Part shown: one piece after another, positions 15,237 through 24,801 of the stretch | How positions within the stretch are numbered: position 1 is the stretch's first letter | How the letters are laid out: each line of letters opens with the position of its first letter | From: Pseudomonas brassicacearum | GTDB lineage: Bacteria; Pseudomonadota; Gammaproteobacteria; Pseudomonadales; Pseudomonadaceae | NCBI RefSeq assembly: GCF_003732265.1 | Contig: NZ_MOBK01000010.1 | Span: forward strand, 219,792-283,791 | Reading direction: 5' to 3' | Length of the DNA stretch: 64,000 nt | Translations under genes and position numbers: made by a program | Notes under the pieces: model-generated | The model's input: the letters and a program-made list of their open reading frames with translations, nothing else | What the model was told of the DNA's origin: nothing | Databases searched by the model: none

Positions 15237-17930
15237 TCAGACCAGAGGGCCGCGCGGGTAGCGCTTGAGCTTTTCGATCAGCTCGGCGCCGGGGATCGGG
15301 CGGTCGAACAGGTAGCCCTGGCCGACGTCGCAGCGGTGGCGGCGCAGGAACGCCAGTTGTTCGGCGGTCTCGATGCCTTCCGCCACGACCTTGAGTTTCA
15401 GGTTGTGGGCCATGGCGATCACAGCGGAGGTGATTTCCATGTCGTCCTGGTTGTCCGGGATTTCGTGGATGAAGCTGCGATCGATCTTGATGATGTCGAT
15501 CGGGAATTTTTTCAAATAGCTGAGCGACGAGTAACCGGTGCCGAAGTCGTCCATGGCCAGGGTCAGGCCCAGGCGCTTGAGCTGGTCGAGCTGCAAGTGG
15601 GTGTCTTCGGTGGCTTCCAGCAGCAGGCCTTCGGTCAGTTCCAGCTCCAGCAGGTTGGCCGGCAGCGCTTCTTCCTTGAGGATGTTGGCGATGGACGACA
15701 CCAGGTCCGGGTCGGAGAACTGCTTGGGCGACAGGTTGATCGCCACTTGAAGATTGCCCAGGCCGGCGGCGCTCAGTTCTTTACTCATGCGGCAGGCCTG
15801 ACGCGCGATCCATTTGCCGATCGGGATGATCAGGCCGGTTTCTTCAGCGACGCTGATGAACTGGTCCGGGCGGATCATGCCTTTGTCCGGATGGTTCCAG
15901 CGCAGCAGCGCTTCCATCCCCAGCAGACGGCCGCTGCGCAGGCAGAGCTTGGGCTGGTAGAACACATCCAGCTCGTTCTGGGTCAGGGCGCGGCGCAGGT
16001 TGTTCTCGACGAACAGTTTGTAGCTGGCCTCGGCATTCAGCGCTTCGGTGAATACCTGGACCTGATGCTTGCCGTTGGCCTTGGCCTTGTGCAGCGCCAG
16101 ACCGGCGTTGCGCATCAGGGTTTGCGGGTCGCGGCCGTGTAGCGGCGCGCAGGCCAGGCCCACGGAGCCGGTGACGCTGATCAACTGGTTGTCGACGAAC
16201 ATCGGCTTGTCGAGGGTCATCAACAACTGATGAGCGACCTGTTGGCCGGTGCGCAGGTCGGTGTTGTCCAGCAGTACGGCGAATTCGTTACTGGCGAAAC
16301 GCGCCAGGCTGCCGCTCGGGCTCAGGCTGTTGCGCAGGCGTCGGGCCAGGCTGATCAGCAGTTTGTCGCCGGTCTGGTGACCGAGGCTGTCGTTGATCCG
16401 CTTGAAGTTGTCGATGTCCACCAGCAGCAGGCTGATCGGCGTATCAGTGTCGCGGGCGAAGCGTTCGTCGAGGTTACGGATGAACGCCGGGCGGTTGCCG
16501 AGGTTGGTCAGGTTGTCGGTGTAGGCCAGGCGCTCGATGCGCTGCTGGGCGAGTTTGGTCTGGGTGATGTCTTCGTAAATGCCGATGTAATGCGTCAGCT
16601 CGCGGTTGTCGCCATAGACCTTGGAGATCGATAGCTGGCCCCAATACGGTTCGAGGTTTTTGCGGCGGCTCTTGAATTCGCCCTGCCAACTGTTGCTCTT
16701 GGCCAGCGCCGAGGGCGCGTCGAACAGCAGTTCGCTGAGGTTCTCCAGCGCCGGCAGTTCCGACAGCCGCTGGCCGTGGACTTCTTCGGTGCTGTACTGG
16801 GTGATTGCGGTGAAGCTAGGGTTGACGTATTCGACCACGCCGTCGCAATTGACCAGCAAAAAGGCGTTGGCGCTTTGCTCGACCGCACGCTGGAACAGGT
16901 GCAGGGCGCTGGTGGCGGTGCGGCGGTTGTGGTTGTTGATGACCTGGGCGAACTGATCCGCCAGCTCGCCGGCGAAAGCGATTTCGTCCGACTGCCAGGC
17001 GCGGGTTGCACCGGTCTGTTCCAGGCACAGCACGCCGACCACCTGGCCGTCGACGCGGATACTGGCGTCGAGCATCGCGTTCACATCGCGCGGGCGCAGG
17101 CTCTCGGCCATGTCCCGGGTGCGCGGGTCACGCATGGCGTTGTGGGCATCGATGGCGCGGCTGCTGTGCAAGGCTTCGAGGTAATCCGGGAACCCGCTGA
17201 CGTCGATCGGTTCCGGCAGCAGGTATTCACTGCTGGCGCGGTGATAGGCCGATATCGGCACCAGCATCGAGCCTTCGAGGTTCCACAGGCTGGCACAGTC
17301 GATTTCGTAGATGTCGCACGCGCTGCGGGTGATCAGCTCGGCGGCTTCTTGCAGGGAATTGTTGGTGCTGTAGCGCTGGCGAGTCAGCAACAGGATCAGG
17401 TCCTGCTGGGCGCGCACCCGGTCCAGATGCTGCAATTGTTCCTGCTGGGCACGCTGGTTGAGCTCGAGGGCGATTTGCAGGCGCGAGTTCTGGGTTTCCA
17501 GATCCTGCGCGGGCTGTAGCTGAAGGCCCTCGAACAGGTCATCGACCACCAGCAGATAACCGCGCAACAAGTGCCGATTGTGCTGTTTATAGGCTTCGCC
17601 CACTTCCAGCAGGTTCAAGGCGCCCGAGGCGGTGTGCAAGGTGTAGCGGATCTGGTAGTTCGGACTGTCGGTCAGTTGCTGCTGGACCGCGTCATGCAGC
17701 TGATAGCGCGCTTCGGGCTCCATCAGGCTGGCGTAGGGGGAGTCGACCAGCGCACACAGGTCCACGGCCGGCAGACCGAAATGGCGTTCGCAATTCGGAT
17801 CGAGAAACAGCAGCGCCCAGCTAGGCTCATTCAGCCGTTCGAAACGCAGCATGCCGAGCCGCGAGGGCACAGGCAACTGCGTCACTACCTCGGCCACCAT
17901 ACGGCTGGCGGCATCGGGTTGGCTTTTCAT
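15237..17930 (-). CDS. dipA: c-di-GMP phosphodiesterase DipA (GAF-PAS-degenerate GGDEF-EAL)
   Basis: 897 aa with an N-terminal PAS-like domain (about 20-130), a coiled coil (140-180), a GAF domain (about 185-335), a PAS domain (about 345-460), a GGDEF domain whose signature is ASNEF (546-550), and an EAL domain with EALLRW (673-678), ELTEG and DDFGTGYSSL. The diguanylate cyclase site lacks both glycines and is predicted inactive; the EAL residues are intact, so the protein should hydrolyse c-di-GMP. ASNEF, the domain order and the msrA-dipA-aceF-aceE neighbourhood match P. aeruginosa DipA (PA5017), a phosphodiesterase needed for biofilm dispersion. The start at 17930 (MKSQPDAASR) was chosen from similarity; the upstream Shine-Dalgarno is poor, and a longer form from 18044 is possible. 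No membrane segments. Confidence 0.88.
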   Translation of the reverse strand: MKSQPDAASRMVAEVVTQLPVPSRLGMLRFERLNEPSWALLFLDPNCERHFGLPAVDLCALVDSPYASLMEPEARYQLHDAVQQQLTDSPNYQIRYTLHTASGALNLLEVGEAYKQHNRHLLRGYLLVVDDLFEGLQLQPAQDLETQNSRLQIALELNQRAQQEQLQHLDRVRAQQDLILLLTRQRYSTNNSLQEAAELITRSACDIYEIDCASLWNLEGSMLVPISAYHRASSEYLLPEPIDVSGFPDYLEALHSSRAIDAHNAMRDPRTRDMAESLRPRDVNAMLDASIRVDGQVVGVLCLEQTGATRAWQSDEIAFAGELADQFAQVINNHNRRTATSALHLFQRAVEQSANAFLLVNCDGVVEYVNPSFTAITQYSTEEVHGQRLSELPALENLSELLFDAPSALAKSNSWQGEFKSRRKNLEPYWGQLSISKVYGDNRELTHYIGIYEDITQTKLAQQRIERLAYTDNLTNLGNRPAFIRNLDERFARDTDTPISLLLVDIDNFKRINDSLGHQTGDKLLISLARRLRNSLSPSGSLARFASNEFAVLLDNTDLRTGQQVAHQLLMTLDKPMFVDNQLISVTGSVGLACAPLHGRDPQTLMRNAGLALHKAKANGKHQVQVFTEALNAEASYKLFVENNLRRALTQNELDVFYQPKLCLRSGRLLGMEALLRWNHPDKGMIRPDQFISVAEETGLIIPIGKWIARQACRMSKELSAAGLGNLQVAINLSPKQFSDPDLVSSIANILKEEALPANLLELELTEGLLLEATEDTHLQLDQLKRLGLTLAMDDFGTGYSSLSYLKKFPIDIIKIDRSFIHEIPDNQDDMEITSAVIAMAHNLKLKVVAEGIETAEQLAFLRRHRCDVGQGYLFDRPIPGAELIEKLKRYPRGPLV

Positions 17931-18123
17931 TGAGGGAAACTCGCTTCGAATGTGCTGATCGCGCCGGGCTCTCGCCCTCTTAACTGTTGTCTGCGGCAAG
18001 GTTGCATCATTGCGGCCCCGACTGACAAGAGACATGAAGGCCAAGTGCTATAAGAATATGTCGGCAGGCGCGAAGTTTTCTCCAGCGCAGGCTCAAAACT
18101 AATGCATTTGACCTTCAATAGCC

Positions 18124-19530
18124 TTAGTGCAGCGGGATGTTGACCGTTTGTAATCGTTGGCCGTCCCGGTCGTGGTAATTGACCTGAATCTGCTCGCTAT
18201 CAACGATCAGGTGGGCAAAGTTGTCCTCGCTGACCACATTGCTGGTCAGTTCATGCCGATAGTCTCCCGCAGTCGTTTGCGCCAGAGGCTGATCAAGAAT
18301 GAAGGTGGAGGCCTTGGCGTACGGCAGCAGTTTGCTGTTGCACAGCGGCGAGGAGACGACGGTGTGCACCTCGAAGTCCGGGTCTTCGCTGTGGGTCAGG
18401 CGACTCGTCAAGGAGCCGTGGACATCGCCCGAGACGAAGATGACGTTCTTGATGCGGTGCGTGCGAATTGTCTCCAGCAACCGCAGGCGTTGCTCCGGAA
18501 AGGCTTTCCAGGCGTCGTCGCCATTGAGTTTGCGGTCGGGGTAGAACATCACGCTGGTGACCACGAATTTGACCCTTGCCGGGCTGTGGATCAGCCATTT
18601 GCACAGCGCCTGCTCCTGTTCCTCGTCGAGGATGCGGCGATCATCGGCCGACAAGTTGCGCCGAGTACGGCTGTCGGTGACAAACCATTCAATATCACCG
18701 TCGCTGAACTGATACCAATACTGTTCAAGTTTTCTGCTGATCTGTCCATTGGCTAGAAGTTCATGCGCCGGACTATGGCTGGCTTGATATAACTCATAAG
18801 CGGCTATGGCATTTTTATATAAGTCTGCATCTGATTTGCTCTCGTTGGCCGGCCAGTTGTCTTCAATTTCGTGGTCGTCGAGGATCATGTAAGTCGACAG
18901 GCTGGACATTAACGTTGTAATGCCCGGCTGGGAAAAAGCTGTGCGGTATTTTTTGAGTATGTCGTTGTATTCCCGGTCGGGCGCAATAACGTTCAAATCA
19001 TCGACGTAAATTTGATCTCCGGTCATCAGCATCGCACTGATGGGCGGTTCGGCCCGCTGCGCGAGGTCGGTGATCGAAGCAAAAATTCGGTCGCCGGCCT
19101 TGGGTGTCATGGCGATCCCCGCGGTCATGCGCAAATAGCGGCAGGAGCCGACGATATAGGCCCGTGGCAGGCGGGCCTTGCTGGGCCGCGTGCGAAACCG
19201 GTAAATCTCTCGTGGCCATTGCAATGGCAGTTCCTCGACCGTTTCCACGGTATGCACCGGGCTCATCGGGCTGAACCAGCCGGCCTGATATTCGTATTCG
19301 GTGTCGCTGGCCAGTTGGTTGAGCACGATCACGTCGGACATGTCGCGCAAGATCGTCAGTTTTACAAATGCGCCCTGGGACCAACGTTCTTCACCCAGAC
19401 GCCGATAACGAACCCCTGCAAATACCAACGCATTGTCTTGAAGTTCTCCGCGCAGAAAAATGCGCGCGTGATTAGTTGTAGTGTGGCCAATAATAGGGCC
19501 GACAGTCGGTTTGAACATGTTCGAATCCAT
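18124..19530 (-). CDS. PhoD-like metallophosphatase, apparently cytoplasmic
   Basis: 468 aa of the PhoD/alkaline phosphatase D fold: an N-terminal beta-sandwich (GPIIGHTTTNHARIFLRG), then the metal-site motifs VGSCRYLR, TGDQIYVDDLN, ILDDHEIEDNWP, VTDSRTRR and VSGDVHGSLT. PhoD enzymes hydrolyse phosphomono- or diesters with Fe/Ca centres. Classical PhoD has a Tat signal; none is visible here, so a cytoplasmic enzyme with another substrate is likely. ATG at 19528-19530, with an alternative ATG at 19518; neither has a strong ribosome binding site. The middle of the gene (18.75-19.0 kb) is less GC-rich than its neighbours. I do not recall a counterpart at this place in P. aeruginosa, so it may be an insertion between dipA and aceF. 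Confidence 0.85.
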   Translation of the reverse strand: MDSNMFKPTVGPIIGHTTTNHARIFLRGELQDNALVFAGVRYRRLGEERWSQGAFVKLTILRDMSDVIVLNQLASDTEYEYQAGWFSPMSPVHTVETVEELPLQWPREIYRFRTRPSKARLPRAYIVGSCRYLRMTAGIAMTPKAGDRIFASITDLAQRAEPPISAMLMTGDQIYVDDLNVIAPDREYNDILKKYRTAFSQPGITTLMSSLSTYMILDDHEIEDNWPANESKSDADLYKNAIAAYELYQASHSPAHELLANGQISRKLEQYWYQFSDGDIEWFVTDSRTRRNLSADDRRILDEEQEQALCKWLIHSPARVKFVVTSVMFYPDRKLNGDDAWKAFPEQRLRLLETIRTHRIKNVIFVSGDVHGSLTSRLTHSEDPDFEVHTVVSSPLCNSKLLPYAKASTFILDQPLAQTTAGDYRHELTSNVVSEDNFAHLIVDSEQIQVNYHDRDGQRLQTVNIPLH

Positions 19531-19690
19531 TCGAAGTAATTGCTAACTAAGCAGAGAATAAATAACGCAGTTTTTATTAAATACAGTCCAACTAAGACTA
19601 GTTGCTGTTTCAAAAAAAATATCGGGAGGAAGTGGACTTGAGTTGTGGGCAATGTAAGCCGCCGCTGTAGGAAGAGTCTTTATTCAAGGC

Positions 19691-19718
19691 AAAAAAAAGC
19701 CCCGCCAAATTGGCGGGG
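19691..19718 (-). terminator. Rho-independent terminator of aceEF
   Basis: On the minus strand CCCCGCC and GGCGGGG pair around AATTT and are followed by CTTTTTTTT. It lies about 75 bp after the aceF stop. A second GC hairpin (GGCCCTCC/GGGAGGGCC, 19761-19782) lies nearer the stop but has no T-run. Confidence 0.88.
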
Positions 19719-19790
19719 TTGAGGTACGAGCGTGGCGCTCGGAAAACGTGGTACGCGAACGGCCCTCCGGTGAGGGAGGGCCGGCCGGTG

Positions 19791-21761
19791 TTACAGCAAG
19801 ATGGTGCGGATGTCCGCCAGCAGGCTGCTCAGGCGCTGGGTGAAGCGTGCAGCAGCGGCGCCGTTGATCACGCGGTGATCGTAGGACAGCGACAGCGGCA
19901 GCATCAGTTTCGGCTGGAAGGCTTTGCCGTCCCAAACTGGCTGGATGGTTGCCTTGGAAACACCGAGGATCGCCACTTCCGGCGCGTTGACGATCGGCGT
20001 GAAGCCGGTGCCGCCAATGTGGCCGAGGCTGGAAATGGTGAAGCAGGCGCCTTGCATGTCGTCAGCGGTGAGCTTTTTGTCGCGGGCTTTGGCGGCCAGC
20101 ACAGCGGCTTCGGCTGCCAGTTGCAACAGGCTCTTCTGGTCGACGTTCTTGATGACCGGTACCAGCAGGCCTTCAGGGGTGTCGACGGCGAAGCCGATGT
20201 TCACGTACTTCTTGCGGATGATCGCTTTGCCGCTTGGTGCCAGCGAACTGTTGAAGTCCGGCAGTTCCTTGAGCAAATGCGCGCAGGACTTGAGCAGCAG
20301 CGGCAGGATGGTCAGCTTGACGCCGGCCTTCTCTGCAACGGCTTTCTGAGCGATACGGAACGCTTCCAGCTCGGTGATATCAGCCGAATCGAACTGAGTC
20401 ACGTGTGGGATGTTCAGCCAGCTGCGATGCAGGCTCGACGCGCCGATTTGCATCAGGCGAGTCATCGGCACTTCTTCGGTTTCACCGAAGCGGCTGAAGT
20501 CCACGACCGGAATCGGCGGGATGCCCGCGCCGCCGGTTGCGCCGGCAGCAGCGGCCGGTGCTTCCTTGGCCTTCTGCATCATCGCCTTGACGTAAACCTG
20601 CACGTCTTCCTTGAGGATGCGACCGTGCGGGCCACTGGCGCCGACGGCGTTCAGCTCGACGCCGAACTCGCGAGCCAGTTGACGCACGGCTGGGCCAGCG
20701 TGAACTTTGGCGCCAGGCTTGGCTGGAGCAGCAACCGGGGCAGCAGCCGGTGCGGCTGCGGCAGGCGCAGCAGCGGCTTGAGCCGGAGCACTTGGTGCAG
20801 CAGCGGCCGGAGCCGGGGCAGCAGCAGGCGCAGCGCCTTTGACTTTCAGCTTGAGGATCAGGTCGCCGGTACCGACTTCGTCATCCAGCTTGATGGAAAC
20901 GCTTTCCACCACGCCAGCGGCAGGCGATGGAATTTCCATGCTCGCCTTGTCGGATTCCAGAGTGATCAGCGACTGGTCGGCTGCAACGGTGTCGCCGGCC
21001 TTGACCAGGACTTCGATGATCTTGGCCTTGCCCGCCGAACCGATGTCCGGAACGTGGATGTCCTGAACACTGTCGGCCACTGGAGCAGCCGGAGCTGCAG
21101 CGGCTGGCGCAGGAGCCGCGGCGGCCGGTGCAGCCGCCTGAGCTGGAGCGGCAGCAGGGGCCGCAGCACCCGCCACTTCCAGGTCCAGAATCAGGTCGCC
21201 GGTGCCGACTTCGTCGTTGAGCTTGACGCTGATGGCCTTGATCACGCCAGCGGCAGGCGATGGGATTTCCATGCTCGCCTTGTCGGATTCCAGGGTGATC
21301 AAGGATTGATCAGCCTCGACGGTGTCGCCGACCTTGACCTGGATCTCGATGATCTGGGCCTTGCCCGCCGACCCGATATCCGGCACGTGCACTTGCTGAA
21401 CCGAAGCGGCAGCCGGGGCCGCCGGGGCAGCAGCAGGCGGGGCGGCAGCAGGAGCAGCAGCCGGTTTGGCTTCAGCTTTTGCAGCCGGCGCAGCGGCAGC
21501 GGTAGCCGCCGGGGCCGCAGCTGCGGCACCTTCGACTTCCAGCTCGAGCAATTCGTCGCCTTCTTTCAGGCGATCGCCCAGCTTCACTTTCAGGCTTTTG
21601 ACGATGCCGGCTTTAGGCGCAGGAATTTCCATGCTCGCCTTGTCCGATTCCAGCGTCAGGATGCTCTGGTCGGCTTCGACACGGTCGCCGACCTTCACAA
21701 ACAGTTCAATTACTTCACCTTCACCGCTGCCGATGTCAGGTACGCGAATGAGTTCGCTCAC
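19791..21761 (-). CDS. aceF: pyruvate dehydrogenase E2, dihydrolipoamide acetyltransferase, three lipoyl domains
   Basis: E2 core of pyruvate dehydrogenase, which transfers acetyl from lipoamide to CoA. 656 aa. Three lipoyl domains are visible, each with the DKAS lipoylation site (Lys41, Lys161, Lys271) and joined by long Ala/Pro linkers. An E1/E3-binding domain follows (about 352-390, HAGPAVRQLAREFGVEL), then the acetyltransferase domain ending in DHRVINGAAAARF, the catalytic His motif with Asn as in Azotobacter. P. aeruginosa AceF, from memory, has two lipoyl domains and about 547 aa. The start at 21761 lies 11 nt after the aceE stop, with a GGAGAG site in the gap. Confidence 0.96.
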   Translation of the reverse strand: MSELIRVPDIGSGEGEVIELFVKVGDRVEADQSILTLESDKASMEIPAPKAGIVKSLKVKLGDRLKEGDELLELEVEGAAAAAPAATAAAAPAAKAEAKPAAAPAAAPPAAAPAAPAAASVQQVHVPDIGSAGKAQIIEIQVKVGDTVEADQSLITLESDKASMEIPSPAAGVIKAISVKLNDEVGTGDLILDLEVAGAAAPAAAPAQAAAPAAAAPAPAAAAPAAPVADSVQDIHVPDIGSAGKAKIIEVLVKAGDTVAADQSLITLESDKASMEIPSPAAGVVESVSIKLDDEVGTGDLILKLKVKGAAPAAAPAPAAAAPSAPAQAAAAPAAAAPAAAPVAAPAKPGAKVHAGPAVRQLAREFGVELNAVGASGPHGRILKEDVQVYVKAMMQKAKEAPAAAAGATGGAGIPPIPVVDFSRFGETEEVPMTRLMQIGASSLHRSWLNIPHVTQFDSADITELEAFRIAQKAVAEKAGVKLTILPLLLKSCAHLLKELPDFNSSLAPSGKAIIRKKYVNIGFAVDTPEGLLVPVIKNVDQKSLLQLAAEAAVLAAKARDKKLTADDMQGACFTISSLGHIGGTGFTPIVNAPEVAILGVSKATIQPVWDGKAFQPKLMLPLSLSYDHRVINGAAAARFTQRLSSLLADIRTILL

Positions 21762-21772
21762 AGAATCTCTCC

Positions 21773-24418
21773 TCAGCAGTCCAGTGGGTTGAGTTTTTCC
21801 GGGTTGATACCGAACTTGGTGATGGCTTCAGCCACAACCTTAGGTTCGATGTCACCACGGTCAGCCAATGCTTCCAGGGCTGCCAACACCACGAAATGAC
21901 GGTCGACTTCGAAGAAATGACGCAGTTTCTTGCGGCTGTCGCTGCGGCCGAAACCGTCGGTGCCCAGGACTTTGAATTCCTTGGACGGGACCCACTGACG
22001 AATTTGCTCGGCGAACAACTTCATGTAGTCGGTAGAAGCGATGACCGGACCTTTACGGCCGTTCAGGCACTCTTCGACGTAGCTCAGCTTAGGCTTCTGG
22101 CCCGGGTGCAGACGGTTGGTGCGCTCGACGGCCAGGCCGTCGCGACGCAGTTCGTTAAAGCTGGTAACGCTCCATACGTCAGCGCCGACGTTGAACTCTT
22201 CACGCAGAATCTTCGCCGCTTCACGGACTTCACGCAGGATGGTGCCGGAGCCCATCAACTGAACGTGGTGCGCCGCTTCACGGGTGTCTTCTTCGAGCAG
22301 GTACATGCCCTTGATGATGCCTTCCTCGACACCGGCCGGCATGGCTGGCTGCTGGTAGGACTCGTTCATCACGGTGATGTAGTAGAAAACGTCCTGCTGC
22401 TCTTCGGTCATCTTCTTCATGCCGTCCTGGATGATCACCGCCAGCTCATAGCCGTAGGTTGGATCAAAGGTGCGGCAGTTCGGGATGGTGCCGGCCAGGA
22501 TGTGGCTGTGACCATCTTCGTGTTGCAGGCCTTCGCCGTTCAGCGTGGTGCGGCCGGCGGTGCCGCCGATCAGGAAGCCACGGGTACGGCTGTCGCCAGC
22601 GGCCCAGGCGAGGTCGCCGATACGCTGGAAGCCGAACATCGAGTAGAAGATGTAGAACGGCAGCATTGGCTGGTTGTGGCTGGAGTACGAAGTACCGGCA
22701 GCGATGAAGGAGCTCATGGCGCCTGCTTCGTTGATGCCTTCTTCGAGGATCTGGCCCTTCTTGTCTTCCTTGTAGAACATCACCTGGTCTTTATCGACTG
22801 GCTCGTAGAGCTGGCCGACGGAGGAGTAGATGCCCAACTGACGGAACATGCCTTCCATACCGAAGGTACGGGCTTCGTCCGGGATGATCGGAACGATGCG
22901 CGAGCCGATTTCCTTGTCCTTGACCAGTTGCGCGAGGATCCGCACGAACGCCATGGTGGTGGAAATCTCACGGTCGCCCGAGCCATCAAGGATTGCCTTG
23001 AGGGTATCGAGTGGCGGCGTTGGCACGCTGATGCTCTTCGCGCGGCGCTGAGGTACGAAACCGCCCAGTGCAGTGCGGCGCTCGCTCAGGTAGCGGGCTT
23101 CGGCGCTGTTTGGCTCCGGCTTGAAGAACGGCAGGTTTTCCAGCTCTTCGTCCTTGACCGGGATGTCGAAACGATCGCGGAACAGCTTCAGGCTTTCAAC
23201 ATCAACTTTCTTGGTGTTGTGCGCGGTGTTCTTCGCTTCGCCGGCACCGGTGCCATAACCCTTGATGGTCTTGGCCAGGATGACGGTTGGTTGTTCTTTG
23301 TGGTTGACCGCTTCGTGGTACGCCGCGTAGACCTTGTACGGGTCGTGGCCACCACGGTTGAGTTTCCAGATCTCGTCGTCGGACAGATCAGCAACCATCG
23401 CCTTGAGTTCTGGCGAGTTGAAGAAGTGTTCACGTACGAACGCGCCGTCTTTGGCTTTGTAGTTCTGGTACTCGCCGTCGATGACTTCGTCCATGCGGCG
23501 TTGCAGGATGCCGTCGACGTCCTTGGCCAGCAGTGGGTCCCAGAAACGGCCCCAGATGACTTTGGTCACGTTCCACTGAGCACCACGGAACACGCCTTCG
23601 AGTTCCTGGATGATCTTGCCGTTGCCGCGAACCGGGCCGTCGAGGCGCTGCAGGTTGCAGTTGATGACGAAGATCAGGTTGTCGAGCTTCTCGCGGCCAG
23701 CCAGCGAGATCGCGCCCAGGGATTCCGGCTCGTCACACTCGCCGTCGCCCAGGAAGCACCAGACTTTCTGCTTGCCTTCAGGGATGAAGCCACGGGCTTC
23801 CAGGTACTTCATGAAACGTGCCTGGTAGATCGCCTGGATCGGGCCAAGACCCATGGATACGGTCGGGAACTGCCAGAAGTCAGGCATCAGCCAAGGGTGC
23901 GGGTAGGACGACAAGCCGTGACCGTCGACTTCCTGGCGGAAGTTGTTCATCTGGTCTTCGGTGATGCGGCCTTCCATGAATGCACGGGCGTAAACGCCTG
24001 GCGAGGTGTGGCCCTGGAAGTAGATCAGGTCGCCGCCGTGTTCGTCGGTCGGGGCCTGGAAGAAATAGTTGAAGCCGATGTCATACAGGGTGGCGCTGGA
24101 GGCGAAGCTGGAGATGTGACCGCCCAGGTCAGAATCTTTCAGGTTCGTACGCATCACCATGGCCATCGCGTTCCAGCGTACCAACGAGCGAATGCGGCGT
24201 TCCATGAACAGGTCGCCAGGCATGCGTGCTTCGTGGGTAACAGGAATGGTGTTGCGGTATGGCGTGGTGATGGCGTAAGGCAGTTGCGAACCGCTGCGGG
24301 TCGCCAATTCGCCCATACGGGTCATCAGATAGTGAGCGCGGTCTTCGCCTTCTTTGTCGAGAACCGATTCCAGGGCGTCCAGCCATTCCTGGGTTTCGAC
24401 GGGATCGAGGTCTTGCAT
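21773..24418 (-). CDS. aceE: pyruvate dehydrogenase E1 component (homodimeric type)
   Basis: Thiamine-diphosphate-dependent E1 that decarboxylates pyruvate and acetylates the E2 lipoyl groups. 881 aa, normal for the homodimeric gammaproteobacterial type. ThDP-binding motif GDGECDEPES through to INCNLQ around residues 228-260. The N-terminus MQDLDPVETQEWLDALESVL is the segment that binds AceF in this family. ATG at 24416-24418 with a GGAG site (CCTGGAGCAAGCC). First gene of the aceEF operon; E3 is encoded elsewhere. The upstream region contains inverted repeats listed separately. Confidence 0.97.
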   Translation of the reverse strand: MQDLDPVETQEWLDALESVLDKEGEDRAHYLMTRMGELATRSGSQLPYAITTPYRNTIPVTHEARMPGDLFMERRIRSLVRWNAMAMVMRTNLKDSDLGGHISSFASSATLYDIGFNYFFQAPTDEHGGDLIYFQGHTSPGVYARAFMEGRITEDQMNNFRQEVDGHGLSSYPHPWLMPDFWQFPTVSMGLGPIQAIYQARFMKYLEARGFIPEGKQKVWCFLGDGECDEPESLGAISLAGREKLDNLIFVINCNLQRLDGPVRGNGKIIQELEGVFRGAQWNVTKVIWGRFWDPLLAKDVDGILQRRMDEVIDGEYQNYKAKDGAFVREHFFNSPELKAMVADLSDDEIWKLNRGGHDPYKVYAAYHEAVNHKEQPTVILAKTIKGYGTGAGEAKNTAHNTKKVDVESLKLFRDRFDIPVKDEELENLPFFKPEPNSAEARYLSERRTALGGFVPQRRAKSISVPTPPLDTLKAILDGSGDREISTTMAFVRILAQLVKDKEIGSRIVPIIPDEARTFGMEGMFRQLGIYSSVGQLYEPVDKDQVMFYKEDKKGQILEEGINEAGAMSSFIAAGTSYSSHNQPMLPFYIFYSMFGFQRIGDLAWAAGDSRTRGFLIGGTAGRTTLNGEGLQHEDGHSHILAGTIPNCRTFDPTYGYELAVIIQDGMKKMTEEQQDVFYYITVMNESYQQPAMPAGVEEGIIKGMYLLEEDTREAAHHVQLMGSGTILREVREAAKILREEFNVGADVWSVTSFNELRRDGLAVERTNRLHPGQKPKLSYVEECLNGRKGPVIASTDYMKLFAEQIRQWVPSKEFKVLGTDGFGRSDSRKKLRHFFEVDRHFVVLAALEALADRGDIEPKVVAEAITKFGINPEKLNPLDC

Positions 24419-24529
24419 GGCTTGCTCCAGGGCGGAAAGGCTTCCAGAATCGGTTGCCTGAGTTTGCGACTGGCCTTGTGGGCAGACGATATAAATTCTT
24501 GGATTGCCGAGAGGTTGTTCCGGCGGCGT

Positions 24530-24661
24530 GTAGTTTTACTACAAATCTTCGGGCATTTCAGCCTTTCGAATGTATATACGAGTAGTAAAACTACAGATGA
24601 ATGGCTTGTGGCCTCCGGCTGCGTTGTGAGAATAATCGTTAAGGTTGGTCTTTTACCAACC
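24530..24661. promoter_or_regulatory. inverted repeats in the aceE-glnE divergent promoter region
   Basis: In the 383-bp gap, GTAGTTTTACTAC (24530-24542) and its exact reverse complement GTAGTAAAACTAC (24582-24594) flank a 39-bp AT-rich segment. Further on, GGTTGGTCTTTTACCAACC (24643-24661) is a palindrome with 7-bp arms. The last resembles the TGGT-n-ACCA half-sites of FadR-subfamily GntR regulators such as PdhR, but with a 5-nt rather than 3-nt spacer. Operator function is inferred from symmetry and position. Confidence 0.5.
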
Positions 24662-24801
24662 ACAAAAGGTGAAAGCTTGATGTTCACTGCCAAAAATAAA
24701 GAATTTTCAGCTATTTCTAACTTTTGTTCGACAGTCCTCCACGTAGTGCAATATGAAAATTCACTACATGCAACCCGTTCTACGCCGATCAAGGATAGAC
24801 C

